Shown: positions 42,615-50,599, counted from the stretch's first letter. The stretch is 64,000 nucleotides of DNA from Pseudarthrobacter sp. W1I19 (GCF_030817835.1 NZ_JAUSZR010000001.1:4154001-4218000), one strand, 5' to 3'. A program made the numbers and translations. Notes: generated by a model not told the origin, from the sequence alone.

Positions 42615-44144
42615 ATGTTCGCCGACAACGACCCCCGGCTTTCGCAACTGCTTGAAGGCATTGTGCGGCTGGCATCGGGAGACCTCAATTCACGGATAAA
42701 CGTTTCTGACGCCCGCGACGAACTTGATGCCATCATTATGGGCACCAACCTCCTGGCCGAGGATCTGCAGATCATCTACGAGGAACTCGAACAGCGGGTG
42801 CAGGTGCGCACCCAACTCCTGCACGAAGCCCACCTGGAAATGCAGAAAATGGCCATGCAGGACCCCCTGACCGGCCTGGCCAACCGCTCTGCGCTCATCG
42901 ACGCCTTGAGGGCCGCCATCGAGGACAGCGCGGATGAGGGGCCCGTGATCCTGCTGATGGACCTGGACGCCTTTAAGTCCATCAACGACAGCCTCGGCCA
43001 CACCGCCGGCGACCAGGTACTGGTCACGGTGGGTGAACGTGTCCGCGCCGCGGTGCGGGACACGGACGTCGTCGCCCGGCTGGGCGGGGACGAGTTCGCG
43101 ATCGTGATGCCGGCGGTCTCCGCGGACCAGGCCGCCATCGTTGGGCACCGCATTCTGGCGTCGCTGAATGACCCGATCGAGCTGCCGGGGCGGAGCGTGC
43201 GCTGCGGGGCCAGCATCGGGCTGAGCGTTGGCGGCGCCGGCCAGACGCCCGAGGACATGCTGATGGAGGCCGACGTCGCCATGTACGCCTCCAAGGCTGA
43301 GGGGCAGAACAGGCTGCACCGGTTTGAACCCGGGCTGCTGCTGGTCCGCAGGCTCCGCAGCCAACTGGTGGAGGACCTCCGCACCGCTATCAGGACCGAC
43401 GGATTGACCCTGCACTACCAGCCGGTAGTGGAGCTGGGCTCCGGCCGGATCGAAGGCGTGGAGGCGCTGGTCCGGTGGAACCACCCCACCCGCGGGCTCA
43501 TTATGCCCGACGAATTCATTCCGCTGGCCGAGGAAGCCGGGCTGATCTCCGAACTTGGGCTGTGGGTGCTGCGGGCCTCGGTGCGCCAGCTGCGGGAATG
43601 GATCGCCGGACAGTTCGTGGACCAGCGCTTCTCCGTGCGGATCAACATTTCCGCCACGGACCTGCAAAGCCTCCAGTTCATCGAGGATGTGCGGAACGTC
43701 CTGAAGGAAACCGGCGTCCGGCCCGAACAGGTGGTCCTGGAACTGACTGAAGTAGCGATCGTCAAGGGCAATGAACTGGACCGTTACTCGCTGGGCGGGC
43801 TGCGCGGCCTTGGCGTCGGGATCGAAATCGATGACTTCGGAACGGGCTATTCGTCCATCAGCTATCTGCGCCGCTTGCCGGTGGACCGGGTCAAGGTGGA
43901 CCGCTCGCTGATCGACGGCCTTGGCACCGATCCAGGCCAGCCGGCACTCGTGGCGGCTGTCCTGCAACTCATCCGGGCCTGCGGCCTGGAGGCTGTCTGG
44001 GAAGGGGTCGAAACCGCGGAACAGGCGGAGATCCTCCGCGGCCTGGGCTGCCTCAGCGCCCAGGGCTATTACTTCAGCAGGCCCGTTCCACCGGAGCAGG
44101 TTCCCGATCTGTTGGCAGCCCAGCCGGAAGGCGCTAATCAGTAA
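42615..44144 (+). CDS. GGDEF-EAL protein (cyclic di-GMP synthesis and breakdown)
   Basis: 509 residues. A short N terminus with a HAMP-like/coiled-coil region (about 10-75) is followed by GGDEF (about 80-235) and EAL (about 250-500). The GGDEF site is intact (RLGGDEFAIV) and the inhibitory I-site RxxD is present as RDTD five residues before it. The EAL domain keeps E-A-L (EGVEALVRW), INISA, LELTE, IDDFGTGYSS, RVKVDRS and AQGYYFSRP, so phosphodiesterase activity is expected as well. ATG 42615 follows GGAGGAGG. It is coupled in an operon with the kinase gene. Which activity dominates cannot be told. Confidence 0.94.
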   Translation: MFADNDPRLSQLLEGIVRLASGDLNSRINVSDARDELDAIIMGTNLLAEDLQIIYEELEQRVQVRTQLLHEAHLEMQKMAMQDPLTGLANRSALIDALRAAIEDSADEGPVILLMDLDAFKSINDSLGHTAGDQVLVTVGERVRAAVRDTDVVARLGGDEFAIVMPAVSADQAAIVGHRILASLNDPIELPGRSVRCGASIGLSVGGAGQTPEDMLMEADVAMYASKAEGQNRLHRFEPGLLLVRRLRSQLVEDLRTAIRTDGLTLHYQPVVELGSGRIEGVEALVRWNHPTRGLIMPDEFIPLAEEAGLISELGLWVLRASVRQLREWIAGQFVDQRFSVRINISATDLQSLQFIEDVRNVLKETGVRPEQVVLELTEVAIVKGNELDRYSLGGLRGLGVGIEIDDFGTGYSSISYLRRLPVDRVKVDRSLIDGLGTDPGQPALVAAVLQLIRACGLEAVWEGVETAEQAEILRGLGCLSAQGYYFSRPVPPEQVPDLLAAQPEGANQ

Positions 44145-44255
44145 GGCGAAATGTACTGCGCTTTTGTCCGCCCCGATATACGATCATCGTGCTGGGTCTA
44201 ATTTTCGTCACCGTGATTTTGCGGCTTGCCAGCATTATTGGACTTTAGAAGCGGT

Positions 44256-44261
44256 TATAAA
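44256..44261 (+). promoter_or_regulatory. -10-like box TATAAA in the A/T-rich gap before the EAL gene
   Basis: The 170-base gap between the GGDEF-EAL and EAL genes is unusually A/T-rich and holds TATAAA at 44256-44261, about 54 bases before the start codon. A -35 at normal spacing is not clear. Confidence 0.35.
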
Positions 44262-44314
44262 TTGAACATCAAAGGGCCATTGGGTCATTACTTCGTCAAC
44301 TGGGGGCGTAGCTA

Positions 44315-45379
44315 ATGTCGGTTCGAGTACAGGCGTGGGGAATCATCGCCGCCGTTTTAGGGGATCCGGATCCATCCGGGGCCGCTGTCCGGCAACGCCT
44401 CAGCAAGAGCCTCGATGAAAATCCTGGCGTGCCCGAAAGGGCCTTGCTGGAGTATCTCCTGGAAACCCGCCGCAGCGACGCCAACACCGTTGAAACGCTG
44501 GACAGTGTCCGGAAAATGCGCTTGGAACCCAGCATTATTCCGCCACAGCTTGCGGAACGGATTGACGCAATCCGCAGCATGTCCCGCATCAGCGCATTGC
44601 TTGAAAGCCAAATGCTGATGACGGCGTTCCAGCCCATTTATGGGCTGGCCGACGAAACCGTAGTGGGTGTCGAGGCGTTGTCGCGCTTTGTCAGCGACGA
44701 CGGCGCGGCCGCGGAATTGTGGTTCGCCGAGGCAGCAGCCGTAGGCCTGGGCGCGAACCTGGAGTTTTCCGCCCTCGGATCAGCCGCTGCCGCAGCCCGC
44801 GATCTTCCGCAGAACCTTTATGTGTCCTTGAACATTTCGCCCACGTCCTGCCTGGACCCGCGGCTGCCGGAATTGTTCGAACACATCGACCTTCCCATCA
44901 GCCGGGTGGTGCTTGAACTGACCGAATCCGTCAGTGATGAGGAGTACCCGCAGTTCATTGCCGCCATTAACCCGCTGCGCGACCAAGGCCTGCGCATCGC
45001 GGTTGATGACACCCACCCGGGGGCCGGTGCCCTGAGCCGGATGGTGCACCTGCGTCCGGATTTCCTGAAGGTTGGCCGGAACATCATTGGCGATGTGGAC
45101 AACGACGGTATCCAGCGCGCCCTTGCCGGCTGCCTGGTGGACTTCGCTGAGCAGATCGGCACCACCCTGATCGCGGAGGGCATTGAGACAGTCGGCGAAC
45201 TCAAGGTCCTGACGGAGCTGGGCATCAGCGCAGGCCAGGGCTACCTCCTGGGCCGGCCCTCGGTGCGGCCGCAGGACTGGGCGAGCTGGAACACCCGCCT
45301 GGACATGGACGGCCTGAAGAGCCAGCTTGTGGGCCCGGAACAGTCCGGGCCCGTTTCGCCGCCCAACGACGTGCACTGA
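44315..45379 (+). CDS. EAL-domain protein, possible cyclic di-GMP phosphodiesterase
   Basis: 354 residues, no membrane helix. The first about 90 residues are helical and unassigned. The EAL domain follows with VEALSRF, LNISPT, LELTE, FLKVGR, AEGIE and GQGYLLGRP. Loop 6, normally DDFGTGYSS, reads DDTHPGAGALS: the two metal-binding Asp residues remain but the rest is changed, so activity may be altered. ATG 44315 follows GGGGG at 8 bases. It has its own likely promoter region, separate from the upstream GGDEF-EAL gene. A 17-bp tandem repeat covers its stop codon. Confidence 0.9.
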   Translation: MSVRVQAWGIIAAVLGDPDPSGAAVRQRLSKSLDENPGVPERALLEYLLETRRSDANTVETLDSVRKMRLEPSIIPPQLAERIDAIRSMSRISALLESQMLMTAFQPIYGLADETVVGVEALSRFVSDDGAAAELWFAEAAAVGLGANLEFSALGSAAAAARDLPQNLYVSLNISPTSCLDPRLPELFEHIDLPISRVVLELTESVSDEEYPQFIAAINPLRDQGLRIAVDDTHPGAGALSRMVHLRPDFLKVGRNIIGDVDNDGIQRALAGCLVDFAEQIGTTLIAEGIETVGELKVLTELGISAGQGYLLGRPSVRPQDWASWNTRLDMDGLKSQLVGPEQSGPVSPPNDVH

Positions 45380-45415
45380 TAAACGACCTGCACCGATAAA
45401 CGACGTGCACTGACT
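45365..45415. repeat. Three tandem 17-bp repeats spanning the stop codon of the EAL gene
   Basis: Units begin at 45365, 45382 and 45399 with AACGACGTGCACTGATA, AACGACCTGCACCGATA and AACGACGTGCACTGACT. The first contains the last codons and TGA stop of the EAL gene. The repeat is followed directly by a terminator hairpin. Confidence 0.75.
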
Positions 45416-45442
45416 CAGGCCGGCCCGGCATGGGCCGGCCTG
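45416..45442. terminator. Two-way terminator between the EAL gene and the small gene at 45444
   Basis: Perfect 11-bp arms CAGGCCGGCCC (45416-45426) and GGGCCGGCCTG (45432-45442) with a 5-base loop, between convergent genes. No T-run is clear. Confidence 0.7.
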
Positions 45443-45443
45443 C

Positions 45444-45665
45444 TTACTCTTCGTGGCCCTGGTCGCCGCTCATCTGGTCCTCGGCCGGCGGCGTCTCGCC
45501 GGGAGGGACTCCCCCGCCGGGCTCCAGCCCTGTGACATTGCCCTCCGCGGGGTCCGGATTCGGTGAGCCTGCAGAGTCCCTGCTTCCCTGCTGACCGGCG
45601 CCTGGGTGATGCTTGCCCGGCTGGTCAGGATTGGCGGGGTCGTTTTCCGGATGGTAACTGCTCAC
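45444..45665 (-). CDS. Small DUF6480-like protein (GLEPGGGVPPGETPPAE)
   Basis: 73 residues, Pro/Gly/Asp-rich and disordered in character. The segment GLEPGGGVPPGETPPAED is the hallmark I associate with DUF6480, a small actinobacterial family of unknown function. The start is GTG 45665 with AAGGA at 8-9 bases. It is convergent with the EAL gene and divergent from the acidic gene at 45803. Similar composition is seen in the genes at 34215 and 45803. Confidence 0.65.
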   Translation of the reverse strand: MSSYHPENDPANPDQPGKHHPGAGQQGSRDSAGSPNPDPAEGNVTGLEPGGGVPPGETPPAEDQMSGDQGHEE

Positions 45666-45802
45666 AGTATGGTCCTTCCTGCCCGGCCGTGGCCTGTTGC
45701 CTCAGCTCTGGACTAATTGTAAGCATGCTGATAATTCTGGAAGGGTAATGCTCCGGAAGTCCACTGGGGGCGCCGGAGTGCGATGTCGGAAGGAGCAGTC
45801 AC

Positions 45803-46264
45803 ATGGGTATCGGCGACAGCATCGGCAAGGCAGCAGAGAACGCCATGGAGGATCTCGCCGGAACAAGCGATCCTGTCGAGAAACGGGATGTTCCTGACCC
45901 CGCGGATCCCAACAGCGACGTGGAGGTCCATTCCTCCCTCAGCGAGGGGTCCAACGCCATGGAAGCCGAGAAGCAGAAGGCACCCGGGCTGAAGGCCGGA
46001 CCAGCGCCAGGGCCGGTATCGGAATCCCCCTTGGGCGGGGATGTTGACGATACCGACAATGACCGGGCGAACGACGACGGCGGGCTGGCAGGCAGTGCAT
46101 CCGCTCCCGCAGGCGGGACGGAGTCGGGCGGCGGAGGCTCAACGGAGGGGGTCCCGGGGGTGTCGGGAGGATTGCCCGACAGCAACCCCGACGAACTCCG
46201 GGCCGATCCAACCGAAGGTGACCAGGACCCGTCCACCAGCACAGGCCGGGACCTGAAGGAATAG
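45803..46264 (+). CDS. Small acidic, probably disordered protein
   Basis: 153 residues, rich in Gly, Asp, Glu, Ser and Pro. The first 25 residues (GIGDSIGKAAENAMEDLAG) could form one amphipathic helix reminiscent of CsbD-like stress proteins, but the match is weak; the rest lacks hydrophobic residues. ATG 45803 has AAGGAG at 7 bases. No function can be assigned. It is divergent from the DUF6480-like gene across 137 bases and convergent with the glycerophosphodiesterase gene. Confidence 0.6.
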   Translation: MGIGDSIGKAAENAMEDLAGTSDPVEKRDVPDPADPNSDVEVHSSLSEGSNAMEAEKQKAPGLKAGPAPGPVSESPLGGDVDDTDNDRANDDGGLAGSASAPAGGTESGGGGSTEGVPGVSGGLPDSNPDELRADPTEGDQDPSTSTGRDLKE

Positions 46265-46288
46265 GCCGACAGGGAATAGCTCGCCCGG

Positions 46289-47101
46289 TCAGGAGTCCCG
46301 CTGTCCGTCGGGCCACTCACCGCGTTCGCGCAGCACGTCCCGGAGCAGGTCCGCACGGTCGGTGACGATCCCGTCGGCGCCCAGCTCGAGCAGGCGGCGC
46401 ATCTCTGCTGGCTCGTTGATGGTCCAGACATGGACCATCAACCCCAGGGAGTGCGCGCGCCGGACAAACCCGGGGGTGACCACCTCGATCCCGCCCCTGC
46501 GCGCAGGTACCTGGAGCGCATGGACATCATGCAGGAACCGGCGCATGGCCCAGCGGAAAACAGGCGCCGGCAGCAGCCGTCCCAGCACAACGAACAAGGC
46601 CACCGGAACAACGCCGGCTGACGACGCCACAGGCCGGCTCAGCAGCTTGAGCACCGCCCGGCGCCGCCGGTCCGAAAAGCTGGTCACCAGCACCTGGTTG
46701 TGCGCCTGGTGGCGTTCGATGGCGGCGGCAAGGCTCCGGACGGAGTTCCAGTCCTTGACGTCCACGTTGAGGCGCGCACCGGGAAGCCCGGTGACCAGGT
46801 CGTCAAAGGTGGGGACGGGCTCACGGCCTCCGATCTTCGCCAGGGCCACGTCCGCCGCTGTCAGGGTGGCGATGCGGCCTGACCCGTCGGTCACCCGGTC
46901 CAAGGTCTCGTCATGGAAAACGAGCACCACCCCGTCCGCCGTGGTGTGGACATCCGTTTCCAGGTACTGGTAGCCCAGTTCGACGGCGGCGCGGAACGCC
47001 GCCATGGAATTCTCCAGCCCCTCCCGTGAAAAACCCCGGTGGGCCATAGCGACTGGCGGCTGGGGCCCGGTGCCGGAGTGGGTGAAAAATGGCAGACTCA
47101 C
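46289..47101 (-). CDS. Glycerophosphodiester phosphodiesterase
   Basis: 270 residues, TIM-barrel GDPD fold. The HRG active-site motif is AMAHRGFSREGLENSMAAF (about 17-36), LETDVHTTADGVVLVFHD has the metal-binding Glu/Asp and second His, and VWTINEPAEMRRLLELGADGIVTD is the usual C-terminal signature. It releases sn-glycerol-3-phosphate from deacylated phospholipids. GTG 47101 is chosen over the ORF start at 47236: TACGCT lies exactly 6 bases upstream and no Shine-Dalgarno is seen. A segment with hydrophobic character (about 150-175; GVVPVALFVVLGRLLPAP) is not typical and may contact the membrane. Confidence 0.93.
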   Translation of the reverse strand: MSLPFFTHSGTGPQPPVAMAHRGFSREGLENSMAAFRAAVELGYQYLETDVHTTADGVVLVFHDETLDRVTDGSGRIATLTAADVALAKIGGREPVPTFDDLVTGLPGARLNVDVKDWNSVRSLAAAIERHQAHNQVLVTSFSDRRRRAVLKLLSRPVASSAGVVPVALFVVLGRLLPAPVFRWAMRRFLHDVHALQVPARRGGIEVVTPGFVRRAHSLGLMVHVWTINEPAEMRRLLELGADGIVTDRADLLRDVLRERGEWPDGQRDS

Positions 47102-47107
47102 TGTGTG

Positions 47108-47113
47108 AGCGTA
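47108..47113 (-). promoter_or_regulatory. -10-like box TACGCT, leaderless glycerophosphodiesterase gene
   Basis: On the minus strand TACGCT is followed by CACACA and then the GTG at 47101, placing the transcription start at the start codon. Confidence 0.45.
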
Positions 47114-47154
47114 CCGGAGCGGGAGCTCCCGCAGGGCGCCGCCGTCAAGCAGCC

Positions 47155-47403
47155 CTAGTCTTCTTCCGGAAAAATCTCCACGCCGTCGCTGCAGTGCAGC
47201 AGCGTACGTCCGCGGCCGCCGTCGAGGTTCACCCACACCGCGGTATGGTCGCCGGTGATCGCGTCCACCAGCCCGCCGGTTTCAAAACCGGGCGCGAGGG
47301 CCACGCGGACGCGGTCGCCCTGCCGGAGCTGTTTCCAGTGCGGAGCGGGCGTTGCCTTGCGCAGCGGCGCATCAACAGGGCCTTGCTTTACAGTTCGTGC
47401 CAT
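47155..47403 (-). CDS. Small hypothetical protein, beta-barrel-like
   Basis: 82 residues. A basic N terminus precedes a segment of alternating strands (HWKQLRQGDRVRVALAPGF, then HTAVWVNLDGGRGRTLLHC), resembling a small SH3/KOW-type barrel, though no family match is certain. ATG 47403 follows AAGGGG at 6 bases; the longer frame from 47484 is not needed. Co-directional with the glycerophosphodiesterase gene, 53 bases upstream of that gene's start. Confidence 0.6.
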   Translation of the reverse strand: MARTVKQGPVDAPLRKATPAPHWKQLRQGDRVRVALAPGFETGGLVDAITGDHTAVWVNLDGGRGRTLLHCSDGVEIFPEED

Positions 47404-47498
47404 CGTTACCCCTTGAGCCATAAGGGGAGGTGTTGCCCCTTGCTTCCACCCTAGGAAGCAAAGGTGAACGCCAGGTGAGCGCACGCTGTGAAAAGGGC

Positions 47499-48317
47499 TT
47501 AGGGAAGCTGGACACCCAGCGAAGCCAGCCGGGCCTCGAGGACCTGGGCCACGCCGTCGTCGTCAAAATGGGGCGCCTGCTGCGCCGCTGCGAGGATGGC
47601 CTCCGGGTGGCCGCTGGCCATCGCGTAGCCGTGGCCGGCCCAGCGGAGCATCTCGATATCGTTGGGCATATCCCCAAAGGCCACAACGTCAGCGGCGTCA
47701 ATGCCCAGCGAGGCCGCGTATTCCGCCAACGTCACCGCTTTGTTGACACCGGGAAGGCACAGCTCCAGCATCGCAACCCCCGGCGAGGAGTGCGTGACGG
47801 CCGCAAGATGGCCGACGGCGGGCCGCACCTCGGCGAGGAAGTCATCAGGGGTGCCCTCCCGGACGATCGCCAGGAACTTCACCACGGAGTCATCCGTGGC
47901 GAGGGTTTCGGCGAGCGGCGCCGGGGTGAACTCGCTGAGCAGTTCGCTGGATTCGTTCTCGATGAAGCCGGGTTCGAGGTGGAAGCCAGTCAACGTTTCG
48001 GCGGCGAACAGCGCGGCAGGGCGGAGCTCCTTGATGATCCGGCGTACCTCCAGCACGGTCCCGATGGCCAGCGTGCGGGCGGACACCAGCTTTTCGGTCT
48101 CGAGGTCCCACACCACGGCGCCGTTGGAGCAGATGACGGTGCCGGTGTGGCCCAGCTGGTCCTGCAGGGGGTGCAGCCAGCGCGGCGGGCGGCCGGTGAC
48201 AAATACGAGTTCGACGCCGGCGTCGCGGCAGGCATGGAAGGCGCGGACGGTGCGGTCACTGATTTTTCCATCGTGTCCAAGGATCGTTCCGTCAATATCG
48301 CTCGCTACCAACCGCAT
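47499..48317 (-). CDS. Cof-type HAD-superfamily phosphatase
   Basis: 272 residues. Motif I is ASDIDGTILGHDG, motif II is FVTGRPPRW, the Lys of motif III lies in the cap-to-core return, and motif IV is FGDMPNDIEMLRWAGHGYAMASG. Substrate is unknown; relatives act on sugar phosphates and cofactors. Two ATGs are adjacent. The second (48317) is preferred because TAGACT lies exactly 6 bases before it, the leaderless layout seen elsewhere in the window. It is not adjacent to the related gene at 8170 and shares only family-level similarity with it. Confidence 0.92.
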   Translation of the reverse strand: MRLVASDIDGTILGHDGKISDRTVRAFHACRDAGVELVFVTGRPPRWLHPLQDQLGHTGTVICSNGAVVWDLETEKLVSARTLAIGTVLEVRRIIKELRPAALFAAETLTGFHLEPGFIENESSELLSEFTPAPLAETLATDDSVVKFLAIVREGTPDDFLAEVRPAVGHLAAVTHSSPGVAMLELCLPGVNKAVTLAEYAASLGIDAADVVAFGDMPNDIEMLRWAGHGYAMASGHPEAILAAAQQAPHFDDDGVAQVLEARLASLGVQLP

Positions 48318-48323
48318 CATGTA

Positions 48324-48329
48324 AGTCTA
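48324..48329 (-). promoter_or_regulatory. -10 box TAGACT, leaderless HAD phosphatase gene
   Basis: On the minus strand TAGACT is followed by TACATG and then the ATG at 48317. No ribosome site is present. Confidence 0.5.
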
Positions 48330-48391
48330 CGTGGCCGTCCTTGCTGGAAGCTTGCTGAGCAGGACGGCCACATCTGGACTGACCGCGGACC

Positions 48392-49213
48392 TCAGGCGTC
48401 TGCAGGAACTCCTTGCTTCCGGCCGGTACCACCCAGCCGGGCCGTGACTTTCGCCGCCGCCGCGGCACAGGATTCCCCGAGCGCCTGGAGGCGGTCCTGG
48501 GACACCCGGAACCGGGGCGCCGGGATCAGCACGGCAGCCACGATCTCGCCGCGGTGGTCGAAGACGGGGGCAGCGAGTCCCACTTCGTCAATGGAGGTTT
48601 CGCCATAGTTGATGGCCCAGCCGCGCCGCGCGTCATCCTTCAACCGGACGAGGTAGGCGTCCAGGCTGGGTTCGTCCAGGCCGGGGTAGGTGATGGCGCC
48701 GCTGCTGAGGAGGGACCGGACGCGGGGTTCGGGTTCCTGGGCCAGGAAGACCTGCACTGAGGCGCTGAAGGCATCACTGTAACGGGCACCCAGCGGCGTG
48801 GTGTGCTTAATCTGGTGCCGGCTGGCGATCTGCTCCACGCAGATTGATTCGTCACCGCTCCACACCATGAGGGCGCTGGTTTCCCCGGTTTGTTCGGACA
48901 GCTCGCGGAGCACGGGGTAGGCAACGCGGCGCTCCTCCAGCTCCGCCAGCAACGGGCCTGCCACGGCAATCAGCCCGAGACCCAGCCGGAACCGGCGGGT
49001 CTCGGCGTCGCGCTCCACCAGATGCTCCTGCTCGAATGTGGCCAGGATCCTGGAGACAGTGCTTTTGTGCAGCCCGACGCGGTTGGCGATCTCGGTGACT
49101 CCGAGGAGTGGCTCGTCCGCGGTAAAGGTCCGGAGGACGGCAACCGCGTTGACGATGACGGAAGCGCCCTTGGTGTCGCCGTTGGCTGTGCTCTCGGATG
49201 CTGTTGCGCTCAT
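48392..49213 (-). CDS. IclR-family transcriptional regulator
   Basis: About 273 residues. The N-terminal winged helix (VIVNAVAVLRTFTADEPLLGVTEIANRVGLHKSTVSRILATFE) is followed by the GAF-like IclR effector domain (ETSALMVWSGDESICVEQI; SSIDEVGLAAPVF-type strand). It lies 79 bases downstream of the creatinase gene on the same strand, so it is probably the regulator of the creatine genes, and perhaps co-transcribed with them. ATG 49213 is used; ATGs at 49225 and 49228 are alternatives. A perfect 17-base inverted repeat covers these start codons, a good place for self-repression. Confidence 0.92.
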   Translation of the reverse strand: MSATASESTANGDTKGASVIVNAVAVLRTFTADEPLLGVTEIANRVGLHKSTVSRILATFEQEHLVERDAETRRFRLGLGLIAVAGPLLAELEERRVAYPVLRELSEQTGETSALMVWSGDESICVEQIASRHQIKHTTPLGARYSDAFSASVQVFLAQEPEPRVRSLLSSGAITYPGLDEPSLDAYLVRLKDDARRGWAINYGETSIDEVGLAAPVFDHRGEIVAAVLIPAPRFRVSQDRLQALGESCAAAAAKVTARLGGTGRKQGVPADA

Positions 49214-49228
49214 GATGTAAACCATCAT
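49212..49228. promoter_or_regulatory. Inverted repeat ATGATG-N5-CATCAT over the IclR-gene start
   Basis: Perfect 6-bp arms around 5 bases (49212-49217 and 49223-49228). It overlaps all candidate start codons of the IclR gene, so bound protein could block its expression. Size fits IclR-family operators, but the sequence match to a known one is not established. Confidence 0.45.
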
Positions 49229-49292
49229 TCCCTAGTGGGGCCCGAAAGCGGCGCCGGCAGGTGCCGGCGCCGCTTCGGGTGTTGGTAATGCG

Positions 49293-50546
49293 TCAGGCTC
49301 CGATGATGTTGTACTCGGGGCCGAACGGGAACTGGGTGATGTTCTCGGCGCCGTCTTCGCCCACCACAAGGATGTCGTGTTCGCGGTAGCCGCCGGCGCC
49401 CGGCTGGCCGTCCAGGACCGTGATCATCGGTTCCATGGAAACCACCATTCCCGGTTCCAGCACGGTGTCGATGTCTTCGCGCAGTTCCAGTCCGGCTTCC
49501 CGGCCGTAGTAGTGGCTGAGGACGCCGAAGGAGTGCCCGTAGCCGAAGGTGCGGTTGGCCAGCAGGCCACGGCCGACGTAGATCTCGTTCAGCTCGGCGG
49601 CGATGTCCTTGCAGACGGCGCCGGGCTTGATGAGCTCCAGGCCGCGCTTGTGCACCTCCACGTTGATGTTCCACAGCTCCAGGGAGCGGGCATCCGGTTC
49701 ACCGTAGAACAGGGTGCGCTCGAGGGCGGTGTAGTAGCCGGAGGTCATGGGGAAGCAGTTCAGGGACAGGATGTCGTGTTCCTGGATCTTGCGGGTGGTG
49801 GCCCAGTTGTGGGCGCCGTCGGTGTTGATGCCCGACTGGAACCACACCCAGGTGTCGCGGATCTCCGAGTTGGGGAAGGTCCGGGCGATCTCGTGGACCA
49901 TGGCTTCGGTGCCGATCAAGGCCACCTCGTATTCCGTGATGCCGGCAGTGATGGCTTTGCGGATCGCCTCGCCGCCCAGGTCGCCGATGCGTGCACCGTG
50001 CTTGATGACTTCGATTTCCTCCGCTGACTTGATCATGCGCTGGCGCATCGCAGCCTGGGCGACGTCCACCAGGGCCGCGGACGGGAATGCCGCCTGGATC
50101 TTGTTGCGGTTGTCCAGCGGCAGGGAGTCGTCTTCGACGCCGAGCCGGCGGACGTTGATGCCGCGGGTGCGCAGCACTTCCTGGATGGCGAAGATGTAGT
50201 TGTCCCGGCGCCAGTCCGTGTAGACGATGTTGTCGCCGTAGCTGCGGCGCCACGGCATGCCGGCGTCGATGTTCGCGGTGACGGTGACGGTGTCATCCTT
50301 GGTGACCACCATGGCGTAGGACCGGCCGAAGCAAGTGAAGAGGAAGTCGGAGTAGTACTTGATGGAGTGGTAGCTGGTGAGGACGACGGCGTCGAGGTCC
50401 TTCTCCGCCATGATGCTTCGGAGGCCGGCGAGGCGCCGCTCGAACTCGGCGTCGGAGAAGGTGAGGCTGACCTTTTCGCCGTTCTTGAGGACCTTCAGGC
50501 GCTCCAGTTCAGCGACGGACGTTGCGTTCTCGGTGGTGATGGTCAT
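49293..50546 (-). CDS. Creatinase (creatine amidinohydrolase)
   Basis: 417 residues, matching the 400-410 of known creatinases. Hydrolyses creatine to sarcosine and urea. The two-domain pita-bread fold of M24 proteins is present, but without the metal ligands of aminopeptidases. Features shared with the Pseudomonas enzyme: SYHSIKYYSDFLFTCFGRSY, DTWVWFQSGINTDGAHN (active-site His), FGYGHSFGVLSHYYGREAGL, and the near-identical tail GAGGYREHDILVV. ATG 50546 is chosen over 50573; AAGG lies 10 bases upstream. It is in one direction with the MHS transporter upstream (53 bases) and IclR regulator downstream. Confidence 0.94.
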   Translation of the reverse strand: MTITTENATSVAELERLKVLKNGEKVSLTFSDAEFERRLAGLRSIMAEKDLDAVVLTSYHSIKYYSDFLFTCFGRSYAMVVTKDDTVTVTANIDAGMPWRRSYGDNIVYTDWRRDNYIFAIQEVLRTRGINVRRLGVEDDSLPLDNRNKIQAAFPSAALVDVAQAAMRQRMIKSAEEIEVIKHGARIGDLGGEAIRKAITAGITEYEVALIGTEAMVHEIARTFPNSEIRDTWVWFQSGINTDGAHNWATTRKIQEHDILSLNCFPMTSGYYTALERTLFYGEPDARSLELWNINVEVHKRGLELIKPGAVCKDIAAELNEIYVGRGLLANRTFGYGHSFGVLSHYYGREAGLELREDIDTVLEPGMVVSMEPMITVLDGQPGAGGYREHDILVVGEDGAENITQFPFGPEYNIIGA

Positions 50547-50599
50547 CGTGGCGATGCCTTTCTGTTGATGCATTTCTTGAGGTTGTTTTGGAAGGGAAG

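Noticed and set aside
49293-50546. Methionine aminopeptidase or Xaa-Pro peptidase
   Set aside because: The fold is shared, but the sequence follows creatinase along its length and lacks the five metal ligands of M24 peptidases.
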